A stretch of 64,000 nucleotides of DNA. Origin: an uncultured Hyphomicrobiales bacterium (GTDB lineage Bacteria > Pseudomonadota > Alphaproteobacteria > Rhizobiales > Ancalomicrobiaceae). Where the stretch lies: NCBI GenBank assembly GCA_903930435.1, contig CAIYYN010000024.1:1-64000 (forward strand). The letters are read 5' to 3'. Under the pieces are notes generated by a model. It did not search any database. It had not been told where the DNA came from and saw nothing but the letters and a program-made list of their open reading frames with translations. This document shows, piece after piece, positions 54,834 to 63,469 of the stretch (positions are counted from its first letter, which is position 1; every line of letters starts with the position of its first letter). The position numbers and the translations under genes were made by a program.

Positions 54834-55070
54834 GTCGATTGCCAACAATCTCTCTGCGATTAAACCGAAGTTCGGCTTGCCCGTGTCGGGTCGAGTAAAG
54901 GTTGATAAAACTATTTCGCATGAAAACAAATATAAAATCAAATATACAAAAATATATTTGAGAAATATTATAGTAAATGATTTGTCTGCAATATCATTAA
55001 AATAATAAAATAGAAAATGAAGGAGAAAAAAATAGTATAAGTTATCGAAAAAACGAGGCGTATTAAAAAA

Positions 55071-55114
55071 TTAACGTATCTACTTAAGCAAAAAGCAATG
55101 GGTTCCGGTGTAAT
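55071..55114 (+). promoter_or_regulatory. Promoter element of flp gene 4
   Basis: TTAA (55071-55074), 9 nt, TTAA (55084-55087), then TGTAAT at 55109-55114, the likely -10. Identical to the element of copy 3 through duplication. Confidence 0.5.
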
Positions 55115-55215
55115 CAGGTTGTCGACACGGAGATGGCGCTTGCTAACCGGTCCAGCAGCCAGGTTGGATGATCTGACTGAAAACGAAATCTGAATTGTCA
55201 CGACAGGAGCATTAC

Positions 55216-55383
55216 ATGACGATTTTCGCACGTTTCATCAAGGACGAATCCGGCGCCACCGCCATCGAATACGGCCTGATCGCATCGCTGATCTCGGTTG
55301 CAATCATCACAGGCGCGACCACGATGGGTTCGAACCTGCAGACGACCTTCTCGACGCTTGCCGGCAAGATGAAGTCGGCCTGA
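55216..55383 (+). CDS. flp: Flp-type major pilin, copy 4
   Basis: A 55-residue prepilin, MTIFARFIKDESG leader with the mature sequence of copies 1 and 3. It is the last of the array and nearest to cpaA. Its terminator has a different stem from the other three, so readthrough into cpaA is unlikely. Expression of four copies could raise pilin supply or allow separate control. Confidence 0.95.
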   Translation: MTIFARFIKDESGATAIEYGLIASLISVAIITGATTMGSNLQTTFSTLAGKMKSA

Positions 55384-55429
55384 TCGCGGTCAGCCGTAGT
55401 TACCGTTACATTCTTGTGTGAATGCTGTT

Positions 55430-55465
55430 ACCCGGACAAGAGCAAGGCTCTCGTCCGGGTTTTTG
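55430..55465 (+). terminator. Terminator after flp copy 4
   Basis: ACCCGGACAAGAGC pairs with GCTCTCGTCCGGGT (one mismatch) around AAG, followed by TTTTTG. About 310 nt without a gene separate it from cpaA. Confidence 0.8.
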
Positions 55466-55777
55466 TTGAAATTCAAGTATAATGAAATATAACGACATGC
55501 AATCTTGTCGTTCAGCGATGTATTTAATCAAATCGCAACAGATTTTGTCTATGTGTATGTTGTCGGAGTTGACCGGACTGGCTCAGAGCACATACTGCAA
55601 CGATCCGTCACTGGACTTCGAGTGCATGCGGGTGAAAAGCGGGTTTGTCCGATTATTGCCTTAACGCCGCCTTTACCGCTATCGGTTTTCACTTGCATCT
55701 GGCAGATGGCGACCTTTGACCGGTTCGTAGAGTTTCCTTGGCCGAAAGGCCACCCATTCGTCGCTGAGGTACGCACC

Positions 55778-56278
55778 ATGTTGCATAATGTGCTGATGAT
55801 CGTTTTCCCACTGGTCGTCGGATTTGCTGCGGTGACCGACTTCCTGACGATGACAATCTCAAACAAGATCTCGATTGCGCTTGTTGTTTCGTTCTGCTGC
55901 CTGGCTCCGTTCACCGGGATGACGTTCCAGATGGCTGGCATGTCGGTGCTTGCAGCTGCCGTCCTGTTCAGCATCGGATTTGCCTGTTTTGCGTTCGGAT
56001 GGGTCGGTGGCGGCGATGTCAAGTTTGCCAGCGCGGTGGCGCTTTGGCTCGGCTGGAACCATATGTTTGACTATCTCGTCCTGTTTTCGCTCTATGGCGG
56101 GTTCCTGACGATTGCCGTCCTGATCCTGAGCCGACTCCTGGAGCCGCTTCCGATCTTGCAAGTCGGCTTCCTGAACCGGTTCGCAGATCATCGCCGTGTG
56201 CCCTATGGCATCGCGCTCTCGATCGCAGCCCTGCAAATTTACCCGACGACCCACTGGCTCGCCGGAAGCATGAACTGA
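55778..56278 (+). CDS. cpaA: Prepilin peptidase CpaA (TadV)
   Basis: A 166-residue inner-membrane aspartic protease that cleaves Flp and TadE-type leaders. The two catalytic Asp motifs are visible: VTDFLTMTISNKI after the first helix and GWVGGGDVKFASA (GxGDxK) in the middle. Several hydrophobic helices follow. The ATG at 55778 has GAGG 8 nt upstream; the frame is open for 91 more codons upstream but that part is unlike the family. It heads the cpa run after the flp array. Confidence 0.92.
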   Translation: MLHNVLMIVFPLVVGFAAVTDFLTMTISNKISIALVVSFCCLAPFTGMTFQMAGMSVLAAAVLFSIGFACFAFGWVGGGDVKFASAVALWLGWNHMFDYLVLFSLYGGFLTIAVLILSRLLEPLPILQVGFLNRFADHRRVPYGIALSIAALQIYPTTHWLAGSMN

Positions 56279-56444
56279 AGGCTGACGCTTTCTGTGCCGC
56301 GATCACCGGGGTTCTGGCCGGATAACAGAATGACCCGCCATCAAGTCATTCTGGCGGCCAACCCGGGTGAATGCCAGAAGGTATCTGTGACGTCGGATTG
56401 CAGGGTCTATTCATACTTTATTCAGCATATCTGATCACATCACA

Positions 56445-56459
56445 TTAACTATAATTGAA
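56445..56459 (+). promoter_or_regulatory. CtrA-box-like site upstream of cpaB
   Basis: TTAA-CTATAAT-TGAA agrees with the CtrA consensus TTAA-N7-TTAA except for one base. It lies about 70 nt before cpaB in a 253-nt gap. CtrA controls pilus genes in several alphaproteobacteria, but a match this short can occur by chance. Confidence 0.35.
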
Positions 56460-56531
56460 CCAATTGGGATCACTATCGAGATTGACTCGGACCTTCGTCA
56501 CGGTTCTGGAGGTCGCTCTCGAGGTTGGACC

Positions 56532-57335
56532 ATGCAGGTTGCGCGTATTGCCGTCATCGGAATTGCTCTTGGATCTGGATTGCTTGCCGCCATGCTCGCA
56601 GTCCGAATGGCCTCACGGCCGCCCGAGGTTGTTGTCCAGAGTGAAGTCGTGGAAGCGCCACGCATGGAAACACTCGACGTTCTGGTATTGCGGCGCGATG
56701 TCGCGATTGGAACTGTGATCAGTGCCGCAGATCTGGCCTGGCAACCTTGGCCCAAGGGCGAGGAAACCGATTCCTACGTGGTCAAATCCCGTCACGCGAC
56801 CGCGATTGAAGATCTGGCCGGGTCGGTGGCGCGTTCCGCCTTTCTTGCGGGTGAGCCGGTGCGGGAATCGCGCCTCATGAAGGCAGAGCGCGGCTTCATG
56901 TCGGTGATACTGGCACCCGGAATGCGTGCCGTGGGCGTTGAGGTTCATGTAACGGGAAGCGCAGGCGGCTTCATTCTCCCTGGTGATCACGTCGACATGC
57001 TGCTGACCCATGCAACGCAGCCGAGGCCTGGCGCACCACCGGGTGGCAATACGTTCGTGACCGAAACAGTCCTGACCAATATCAAGGTTCTTGCGGTTGA
57101 TCAGCAGATTTCAGAACAGAAGGGTGAGGCATCGATGATCCCGAAATCCTCGGTCACACTCGAAGTCTCGCCGCGTCAGGCCGAACAGGTTGCCGCTGCG
57201 CAGCAGGCCGGAACCATTGCCTTGAGCTTGCGGGCCCTGCGTGATGGCGAGGTCAGCGAAGTGAGAAACAATGACCAGCCAAGCACAGTGCAGGTCGTTC
57301 GTTTCGGCCAGATCTCTCGTGTGACTGCTCGTTGA
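56532..57335 (+). CDS. cpaB: Flp pilus assembly protein CpaB (RcpC)
   Basis: A 267-residue protein with an N-terminal helix (about residues 5-27) and a periplasmic SAF domain (VLVLRRDVAIGTVISAADLAWQPWP), then the RcpC/CpaB region with GVEVHVTGSAGGFILPGDHVDMLLT and VTLEVSPRQAEQVAAAQQAGTIALSLR. CpaB is thought to help the CpaC secretin assemble or to bind peptidoglycan. GAGG precedes the ATG. It starts the cpaBCDEF transcript. Confidence 0.93.
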   Translation: MQVARIAVIGIALGSGLLAAMLAVRMASRPPEVVVQSEVVEAPRMETLDVLVLRRDVAIGTVISAADLAWQPWPKGEETDSYVVKSRHATAIEDLAGSVARSAFLAGEPVRESRLMKAERGFMSVILAPGMRAVGVEVHVTGSAGGFILPGDHVDMLLTHATQPRPGAPPGGNTFVTETVLTNIKVLAVDQQISEQKGEASMIPKSSVTLEVSPRQAEQVAAAQQAGTIALSLRALRDGEVSEVRNNDQPSTVQVVRFGQISRVTAR

Positions 57336-57414
57336 TATTGGCAATGCAGGGTGCCTGAAACCATCCTGCAGCCTTCACTGAATTGAAGACTTCCGAGTTT
57401 GCAAGGATCGCACA

Positions 57415-58884
57415 ATGTTCGCCGCATTCCTGTCAAGAACTGTTCTCTTCGTTGCGCTTGCGAGTGTTGCGACAAGCGGACTTGCAGCTGATCCGTCCAG
57501 CCTGCCACCGACGACGGGTGCGTTCAAGTCGACAGTCGCGAAGCCGACATCGATACGACACATCAACTTGCCGCTGTCGAAATCGACCATCATCGATTTC
57601 GATGACGAGATTCGGGATATCCTGGTCTCAAGTCCGGCGGTCGCGGACGCCGTTGTCAGGTCCAACCGGCGCCTCTACGTGATCGGCAACAAATACGGCA
57701 TAACCAACGTGTACGTTTACGGGGCAGACAATCACCAGATTGCGAACCTCGAGATCCAGGTTCAGCCCGATACCTCCACACTTGAAACACTGCTGCGCCG
57801 CTTGCAGCCACAGTCGGAGTTCCATGTCGAGGCCGTCGTTGGTGCCGTCGTGCTTTCGGGCAGTGTTCCATCGCCAACAGATGCCACCGAAGCCTATGAT
57901 ATTGCGACCAAATACCTGTCTTCATCGGGTACTGCCGCTCCCGCCGCAGGTGCCGCAGGGTCTGATTCCGTCCAAGTCATCAATGGCTTGAAAATCCGCG
58001 GCAAGGATCAGGTCATGCTGCGGGTCACGATTGCCGAAGTGCAACGCACGGCCATCAAGAGCCTCGGCATTGACCTGTCGACATCGATTTCATCAGGCAA
58101 TTTCTCGACCGCGCTGGTCAGCACCAATCCGTTCCCCATCAATGGCGTCGCAACCGGCGGCTCGACGGCGGGTCTCGGCTTCAAGGTGCCCACCGCCACG
58201 GTGTCGGCAACCTTGCAGGCGTTCGAGCAGAATGGGCTTGCGCGCATTCTCTCCGAACCGACCCTGACGGCAATATCGGGGGAGGAAGCGAACTTCCTGG
58301 TTGGTGGCGAATACCCGATCCCGGTCTCCCAGCAAAACGGTGTCGTGACCATCGACTTCAAGAAATATGGTATCGGCCTCGGGTTCATTCCCGTTGTTCT
58401 GTCGGAGGGGCGGATCAGCCTCAAGATTTCAACCGAAGTGTCTGAGCCGACAGCCACCGGCGCGTTTGCTGTCTCGGCGGGCAATGGGACCAACCAGACC
58501 CTGTCGATTACCGGCCTGAACGTTCGGCGCGCATCGTCCACAGTCGAGCTCTCGTCGGGATCAACGATGGTGATGGCCGGGTTGATCAGTGATGATCTCA
58601 AGCAGGCGGTCACCGGCACACCCGGCCTCATGAACTTGCCTATCCTCGGCACCCTGTTTCGCAGTCGGGATTTCCAGCGGACGCAGACCGAACTCGCAGT
58701 CTTCGTGCAGCCGATCATCGTTCAAGGGGTCGCAGCCGGAAAGCTGGTTCGGCCTGATCAGAACTTTGCGCCATCCAGCGATGCCGCCTCCGTCTTCCTT
58801 GGCCAGGTCAATCAGGTGTACCGCACGGGCGATCAAGGCCCGAAGGGTAACTACCACGGCCAGTTTGGCTTCATTTATGAGTGA
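57415..58884 (+). CDS. cpaC: Secretin CpaC (RcpA) of the Tad pilus
   Basis: A 489-residue outer-membrane secretin. A signal peptide is followed by the pilus N-terminal domain (about 45-120), a BON-like part and the secretin channel from about residue 190 (LTAISGEEANFLVGGEYPIPVSQ, VELSSGSTMVMAGLISDDLKQAVTGTPGLMNLPILGTLFRSRDFQRTQTELAVFVQPIIV). It forms the pore through which the pilus leaves. AAGGA is 8 nt before the ATG at 57415. Confidence 0.95.
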   Translation: MFAAFLSRTVLFVALASVATSGLAADPSSLPPTTGAFKSTVAKPTSIRHINLPLSKSTIIDFDDEIRDILVSSPAVADAVVRSNRRLYVIGNKYGITNVYVYGADNHQIANLEIQVQPDTSTLETLLRRLQPQSEFHVEAVVGAVVLSGSVPSPTDATEAYDIATKYLSSSGTAAPAAGAAGSDSVQVINGLKIRGKDQVMLRVTIAEVQRTAIKSLGIDLSTSISSGNFSTALVSTNPFPINGVATGGSTAGLGFKVPTATVSATLQAFEQNGLARILSEPTLTAISGEEANFLVGGEYPIPVSQQNGVVTIDFKKYGIGLGFIPVVLSEGRISLKISTEVSEPTATGAFAVSAGNGTNQTLSITGLNVRRASSTVELSSGSTMVMAGLISDDLKQAVTGTPGLMNLPILGTLFRSRDFQRTQTELAVFVQPIIVQGVAAGKLVRPDQNFAPSSDAASVFLGQVNQVYRTGDQGPKGNYHGQFGFIYE

Positions 58885-58894
58885 GGATGTTCCG

Positions 58895-59683
58895 ATGCTA
58901 TTTCATGACCGATCAGTCGTAAGGCCAGAGGCTGAGACATCCAATGCAACGGTCCGGCCCGGGTTCGCTGTGGTGTTGACAAAAGTGGCGGCTGTCAGCC
59001 TCATGACCGCAAGCCTCATGGCATGTGCCAATCCGAAAACCGAGGCCGAACTGACCACCGGTTCGGTCGATCTTGACGGCTATCGGACACGTCATCCGAT
59101 TGTGCTGGCGCAATCGGCGGAGACCCTTGATATCCCGGTCGGGCAGCAGGGAAGTGAGCTGTCCGGACGCATGGGCCACACGGTTGAGGTCTTTGCCCAC
59201 GATGCGCGGTTGCATGGTGCCAAGGGAATCACAATTCTTTTGCCGGCAGGCGCAGGGAATGATGCTGCCGCCCGCAAGATCGCCAGCCAGGTGACAAGTG
59301 CCTTGATGCTCGGCGGTTTCCCGCGCAATGCGATCGCAAGGACGACTTATGCTGTTCCGGAGGGAACGCCGGAAGCGCCGCTCAGGATTGCTTATGCGCG
59401 CATCAAGGCGATGGTTCAGCATTCCTGCGGGCAATGGCCGGACTCATTGAGTAATGGCAACGTGGACAACCGCGATGACTGGGAAATCGGGTGTTCGGGC
59501 CAGTCCAATCTGGCCGCGATGGTCGTCAATCCGGAAGATCTGGTGACACCGACGGGTGAGGACCCGATCGATGGGACCCGACGGACAATGGTTATTACCA
59601 AGTATCGGGCTGGCATTCAGACCAAGTCTGAAACGGGCGCCAAGGCAACGACGATTGCTGATGGCGTGCAGGGAGGCAACTGA
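58895..59683 (+). CDS. cpaD: Pilus assembly lipoprotein CpaD
   Basis: A 262-residue protein. A hydrophobic stretch ends in the lipobox LMAC (MTASLMACANPK), so it is probably lipid-anchored in the outer membrane, as CpaD is. The family core is in YRTRHPIVLAQSAETLDIPVG and, at the end, CGQWPDSLSNGNVDNRDDWEIGCSGQSNLAAMVVNPEDL. It helps CpaC localise. The ATG at 58895 is taken; an upstream frame overlaps cpaC. The stop overlaps the cpaE start by one base. Confidence 0.9.
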   Translation: MLFHDRSVVRPEAETSNATVRPGFAVVLTKVAAVSLMTASLMACANPKTEAELTTGSVDLDGYRTRHPIVLAQSAETLDIPVGQQGSELSGRMGHTVEVFAHDARLHGAKGITILLPAGAGNDAAARKIASQVTSALMLGGFPRNAIARTTYAVPEGTPEAPLRIAYARIKAMVQHSCGQWPDSLSNGNVDNRDDWEIGCSGQSNLAAMVVNPEDLVTPTGEDPIDGTRRTMVITKYRAGIQTKSETGAKATTIADGVQGGN

Positions 59684-60948
59684 TGGTCAATCCTGCACAT
59701 GGAACCGGCGGACAGTCTCATGACGAATCGCTCAGCGACCTGAAACCCGTGCCGCGTATCGCCATTCAGGCGTTTTGCGAGACACGCGAGGTGGCCGCCG
59801 TGATCGAAGCGGCGGCGGCAGACCGGCGCATGTCGAAGGCGCATGTCAAAGTCCAGATGGGCGGGTTGGCAGTTGCCGTCGAATTTTATCAGGGTGCCCC
59901 GACGCCGAACCTGGTCATCGTGGAATCAAGCGAGCAGCGCGATACCCTGCTCAATCGCCTTGACAGCCTTGCGGACGTTTGTGATGCCGGCACGAAGGTT
60001 TTCGTCATTGGTCATATCAATGACGTGCTCCTGTTTCGTGAACTGATGCGCCGTGGCGTGAGCGAATATGTTGTTGCGCCATTCGGGATCTTTGATCTGA
60101 TCAAATCGGTTTCGGAACTCTACACGACTGCAAATGCGGCTCCCCTTGGGCGGTCGATTGGATTTTTCGGCGCAAAAGGGGGCTGCGGCGCGTCGACGAT
60201 CTGTCACAACGTTGCATGGGCGATCTCGACAACCTTCAAGCACGATGTGATTCTGGCCGACCTCGATCTGCCATTCGGCACCGGCGGCATTGATTTCAAC
60301 CAGGATCCGACCCAGGGCATTGGTGACGCCTTGCTGGCCCCGGATCGCGTCGACGATGTGTACCTGGATCGCCTGCTGACGAAATGCTCAGACCACTTCA
60401 ACCTTCTGGCTGCCCCGGCGACACTGGATCGCTGTTTTGACATCACCGATACAGCCATGGAGCCGATTGTCGACCTGGTGCGCGCAAGCGTGCCGGCGGT
60501 TGTGTTCGATATTCCGCATATGTGGGCCAGCTGGACGCGCAACACGATGCGCAATCTCGACGAAATCGTGATTGTCACGTGCCCGGATCTGGCCAGTTTG
60601 CGCAATGCCAAGAATCTCATTGATGACCTGAAGGCGGCGCGTCCCAATGACGCACCGCCGCGATTGCTGATCAACATGAATGGTGTGCCCAAGCGACCGG
60701 AAATCAAGCCCGAAGAGTTCTCGCGGGCGCTTGAAGTTCCGCTTCTGGCCGTCATTCCGTTTGAACCGCAATTGTTCGGCAATGCCGCGAACAACGGACA
60801 GATGATCGCCGAGATGGATCCCAAGCACGCACTCGGCGAAACATTCCGTTCCATAGCGCAAACGGTTATGGGTAAAGCGGAAATTCGCGTCGCCAAAAAG
60901 CCGACGGCAGGCCTATCGCTTTTTTCGCGCTTCAAGAAGCGCGCTTGA
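59683..60948 (+). CDS. cpaE: Pilus assembly ATPase-like protein CpaE (TadZ)
   Basis: A 421-residue MinD/ParA-like protein that places the Tad machine in the cell. The N-terminal receiver-like domain is followed by a deviant Walker A, FFGAKGGCGASTICHNVAW, and DVILADLDLPFGTGGIDFNQDPTQG. CpaE/TadZ proteins often keep this lysine-bearing form. Its ATG overlaps the cpaD stop (TGATG). It precedes the CpaF motor. Confidence 0.93.
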   Translation: MVNPAHGTGGQSHDESLSDLKPVPRIAIQAFCETREVAAVIEAAAADRRMSKAHVKVQMGGLAVAVEFYQGAPTPNLVIVESSEQRDTLLNRLDSLADVCDAGTKVFVIGHINDVLLFRELMRRGVSEYVVAPFGIFDLIKSVSELYTTANAAPLGRSIGFFGAKGGCGASTICHNVAWAISTTFKHDVILADLDLPFGTGGIDFNQDPTQGIGDALLAPDRVDDVYLDRLLTKCSDHFNLLAAPATLDRCFDITDTAMEPIVDLVRASVPAVVFDIPHMWASWTRNTMRNLDEIVIVTCPDLASLRNAKNLIDDLKAARPNDAPPRLLINMNGVPKRPEIKPEEFSRALEVPLLAVIPFEPQLFGNAANNGQMIAEMDPKHALGETFRSIAQTVMGKAEIRVAKKPTAGLSLFSRFKKRA

Positions 60949-60976
60949 GGACGTTTGGAACAACTGAGGTAAATGG

Positions 60977-62431
60977 ATGTTCGGCAAACGCGGAACCAAT
61001 GCCCCAACGCAGACGTTTGGTGGAGCTGAACCGGCACCGGCGCGGCGTCCGGACGCGACACCAGCGTCGGCAGAGTCATCTCACAGCTCATCATCCCAAG
61101 CCAGGGGGCAAACGCCGCCACGGCCGGAACGCCCGCGCGCGGAAGAATATTACGATGTCAAATCCTCCGTATTTTCGGCGCTGATCGAAACAATCGATCT
61201 GTCGCAGCTCGCGCGCCTCGATATTGAATCCGCGCGCGAGGAAATCCGTGACGTCGTCAATGAGATCATCCAGCTGAAAAGCGTCGTAATGTCGATTGGC
61301 GAGCAGGAAGATCTGCTCGAAGATATCGTCAATGACGTGCTTGGATATGGTCCGCTTGAACCGCTGCTGGCGCGTGACGATATCGCCGATATCATGGTCA
61401 ACGGAGCCGACCGGACCTTCATCGAAGTGGCGGGCAAGGTTCAGCTCACCAATGTCCGGTTTCGCGACAATCAGCAATTGATGAACATCTGCCAGCGGAT
61501 CGTCAGTCAGGTCGGACGCCGCGTTGATGAATCCAGTCCGATATGCGACGCGCGCCTGCCTGACGGGTCACGCGTCAACGTTATTGCACCGCCCCTGGCA
61601 ATCGATGGTCCCGCACTGACAATCCGAAAATTCAAGCGCGACAAACTGACGCTTGATCAACTTGTCCGCTTCGGCAGCATTTCGCCGGAAGGCGCGGTTC
61701 TGTTGCAGATCGTCGGGCGTGTCCGCTGCAATGTCGTCATATCGGGCGGCACCGGTTCGGGCAAGACGACGCTGTTGAACTGCCTGACCAATTACATCGA
61801 CAAGGAAGAACGGGTCATTACCTGCGAAGACGCAGCCGAATTGCAACTGCAGCAGCCGCACGTCGTCCGGCTGGAAACCCGGCCACCAAATCTGGAGGGC
61901 GAAGGTCAGGTCACCATGCGTGATCTCGTCAAGAATTGCCTGCGTATGCGCCCGGAACGCATCATCGTCGGCGAGGTGCGCGGACCCGAAACCTTCGATC
62001 TGCTGCAAGCCATGAATACGGGTCACGACGGATCCATGGGAACGTTACACGCCAACAGCCCGCGCGAGGCTCTGTCGCGTATGGAATCGATGATCACAAT
62101 GGGCGGGTTTGCGCTCCCGTCGAAGACGATCCGCGAGATGATCGTGTCGTCGGTCGATGTCATCGTTCAGGCGTCGCGACTGCGCGATGGTTCGCGTCGC
62201 ATCACGCATATTACCGAGGTGATGGGCATGGAAGGCGATGTCATCATTACGCAGGATCTGTTTCTCTACGAAATCCTCGGTGAAGACGCGAACGGCAAAT
62301 TGCTCGGCAGGCATCGGTCCACCGGTGTAGGCCGTCCGAAGATCTGGGAGCGCGCCCGCTATTTCAATGAAGAAACGCGACTGGCCGCAGCCCTCGATGC
62401 CTCTGAAGCCAGTGAATTGGGGCATGGTTGA
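60977..62431 (+). CDS. cpaF: Pilus motor ATPase CpaF (TadA)
   Basis: A 484-residue secretion ATPase that powers extension and retraction of Tad pili. The Walker A motif GGTGSGKTT is at residues 257-265, the Asp box is in [22 protein letters not shown], Walker B in [36 protein letters not shown] and the His box follows. The N-terminal 60 residues are low-complexity Ser/Pro-rich. GAGG is placed 7 nt before the ATG at 60977. Confidence 0.96.
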   Translation: MFGKRGTNAPTQTFGGAEPAPARRPDATPASAESSHSSSSQARGQTPPRPERPRAEEYYDVKSSVFSALIETIDLSQLARLDIESAREEIRDVVNEIIQLKSVVMSIGEQEDLLEDIVNDVLGYGPLEPLLARDDIADIMVNGADRTFIEVAGKVQLTNVRFRDNQQLMNICQRIVSQVGRRVDESSPICDARLPDGSRVNVIAPPLAIDGPALTIRKFKRDKLTLDQLVRFGSISPEGAVLLQIVGRVRCNVVISGGTGSGKTTLLNCLTNYIDKEERVITCEDAAELQLQQPHVVRLETRPPNLEGEGQVTMRDLVKNCLRMRPERIIVGEVRGPETFDLLQAMNTGHDGSMGTLHANSPREALSRMESMITMGGFALPSKTIREMIVSSVDVIVQASRLRDGSRRITHITEVMGMEGDVIITQDLFLYEILGEDANGKLLGRHRSTGVGRPKIWERARYFNEETRLAAALDASEASELGHG

Positions 62432-62454
62432 CATGGGTGAGGGCTGGTCCGCAG

Positions 62455-63456
62455 ATGTTCAATAATGCCTTGATCCTGATCGCTGTTATCGTGCTGGCGA
62501 TGCTGTCGTCCGGCGCGATGGCGTATGGGCTTTTGTTCCGGCGCGTGAACACTGAGCAAGCCACGGCAAAGCGGATCAATTCATTCGCGGCCCGCGCCCC
62601 GGCAAACACCGACCGGCGAGCGCAGATCGATGCCACGCTGAAGAGAAAAAATATCCAGGAATCAATCAAGGAATTCGAAGCAAAACAGAAAGACAGCCTG
62701 AAGAAAAAGAGGTCCGTGCCGCTCAGTCAGCGTATGTCGCAGGCGGGCATGAATTGGACGAAGCGCGGCTTCTACATCTTCAGTGCTGTGTCCGGCGTTA
62801 TCTTTGGCGTCGTCGGGTTCCTGCTATCCGGTGTACCGCTTGTTGCGCTTGGACTGGCCGTTACCGGGGCATTCGGCTTTCCTCGCTGGTTCATCAACTT
62901 TCGACTGAAGCGACGGATCGCACAATTCTTGCATGAACTCCCGAATGCTGTCGATGTCATTATTCGCGGTATCAAGTCCGGATTGCCGCTTGGCGATTGT
63001 CTGCGGATCATCTCTGTCGAAGCGCGCGAACCCGTCAAGTCCGAGTTCCGGTTTATCGTGGAGTCCTTGCAACTGGGCATTCCAATAACGGAAGCAATCG
63101 GCAAGATGTACGAACGGGTTCCGGCGCAAGAGGTGAACTTTTTCGCCACGGTTATTGCTATTCAATCAAAGGCAGGTGGCAATCTTTCCGAAGCACTCAG
63201 TAATCTTTCGCGTGTATTGCGAGACAGAAAAAAGATGAAAGCAAAGATTAATGCAATGTCGATGGAGGCAAAGGCATCGGCTGGCATTATTGGATCATTG
63301 CCATTTATTGTCTCGATATTAGTGTATCTAACTAGTCCTGATTATATTATGCTTTTGTTTAATACAAAAACCGGGAATATTATCTTGGTTATCGGGTTGG
63401 TTTATATGTCGATTGGAATTTTAGTTATGAAGAAAATGATCAACTTCAATTTCTGA
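62455..63456 (+). CDS. tadB: Tad inner-membrane platform protein TadB
   Basis: A 333-residue T2SSF-domain protein. An N-terminal helix is followed by a charged cytoplasmic segment, a helix pair near residues 103-140, the conserved platform region LHELPNAVDVIIRGIKSGLPLGDCLRIIS and FFATVIAIQSKAGGNLSEALSNLSRVLRDR, and a C-terminal hydrophobic helix. TadB and TadC form the membrane platform that CpaF turns. An ATG at 62432 in another frame stops after ten codons and is not used. The 3' third is AT-richer than the rest. Confidence 0.93.
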   Translation: MFNNALILIAVIVLAMLSSGAMAYGLLFRRVNTEQATAKRINSFAARAPANTDRRAQIDATLKRKNIQESIKEFEAKQKDSLKKKRSVPLSQRMSQAGMNWTKRGFYIFSAVSGVIFGVVGFLLSGVPLVALGLAVTGAFGFPRWFINFRLKRRIAQFLHELPNAVDVIIRGIKSGLPLGDCLRIISVEAREPVKSEFRFIVESLQLGIPITEAIGKMYERVPAQEVNFFATVIAIQSKAGGNLSEALSNLSRVLRDRKKMKAKINAMSMEAKASAGIIGSLPFIVSILVYLTSPDYIMLLFNTKTGNIILVIGLVYMSIGILVMKKMINFNF

Positions 63457-63469
63457 CGCGGGGCTGGCA

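Larger units (their letters stand above)
54431..55383 (+). repeat. Tandem duplication carrying flp copies 3 and 4
   Basis: From 54431 the 151 nt before copy 3 and its coding part recur almost base for base at 55065 onward before and in copy 4, offset 634. The 300-odd nt between copy 3's terminator and 55064 are AT-rich and not repeated well. This is the most recent duplication of the array; copies 1 and 2 are older at nearly the same period. Confidence 0.85.

Noticed and set aside
53309-55383. CRISPR array or phage repeat as explanation for the periodic structure
   Set aside because: The repeating units are whole flp genes with promoters and terminators, with a 634-639 nt period; no short direct repeats with spacers are present.
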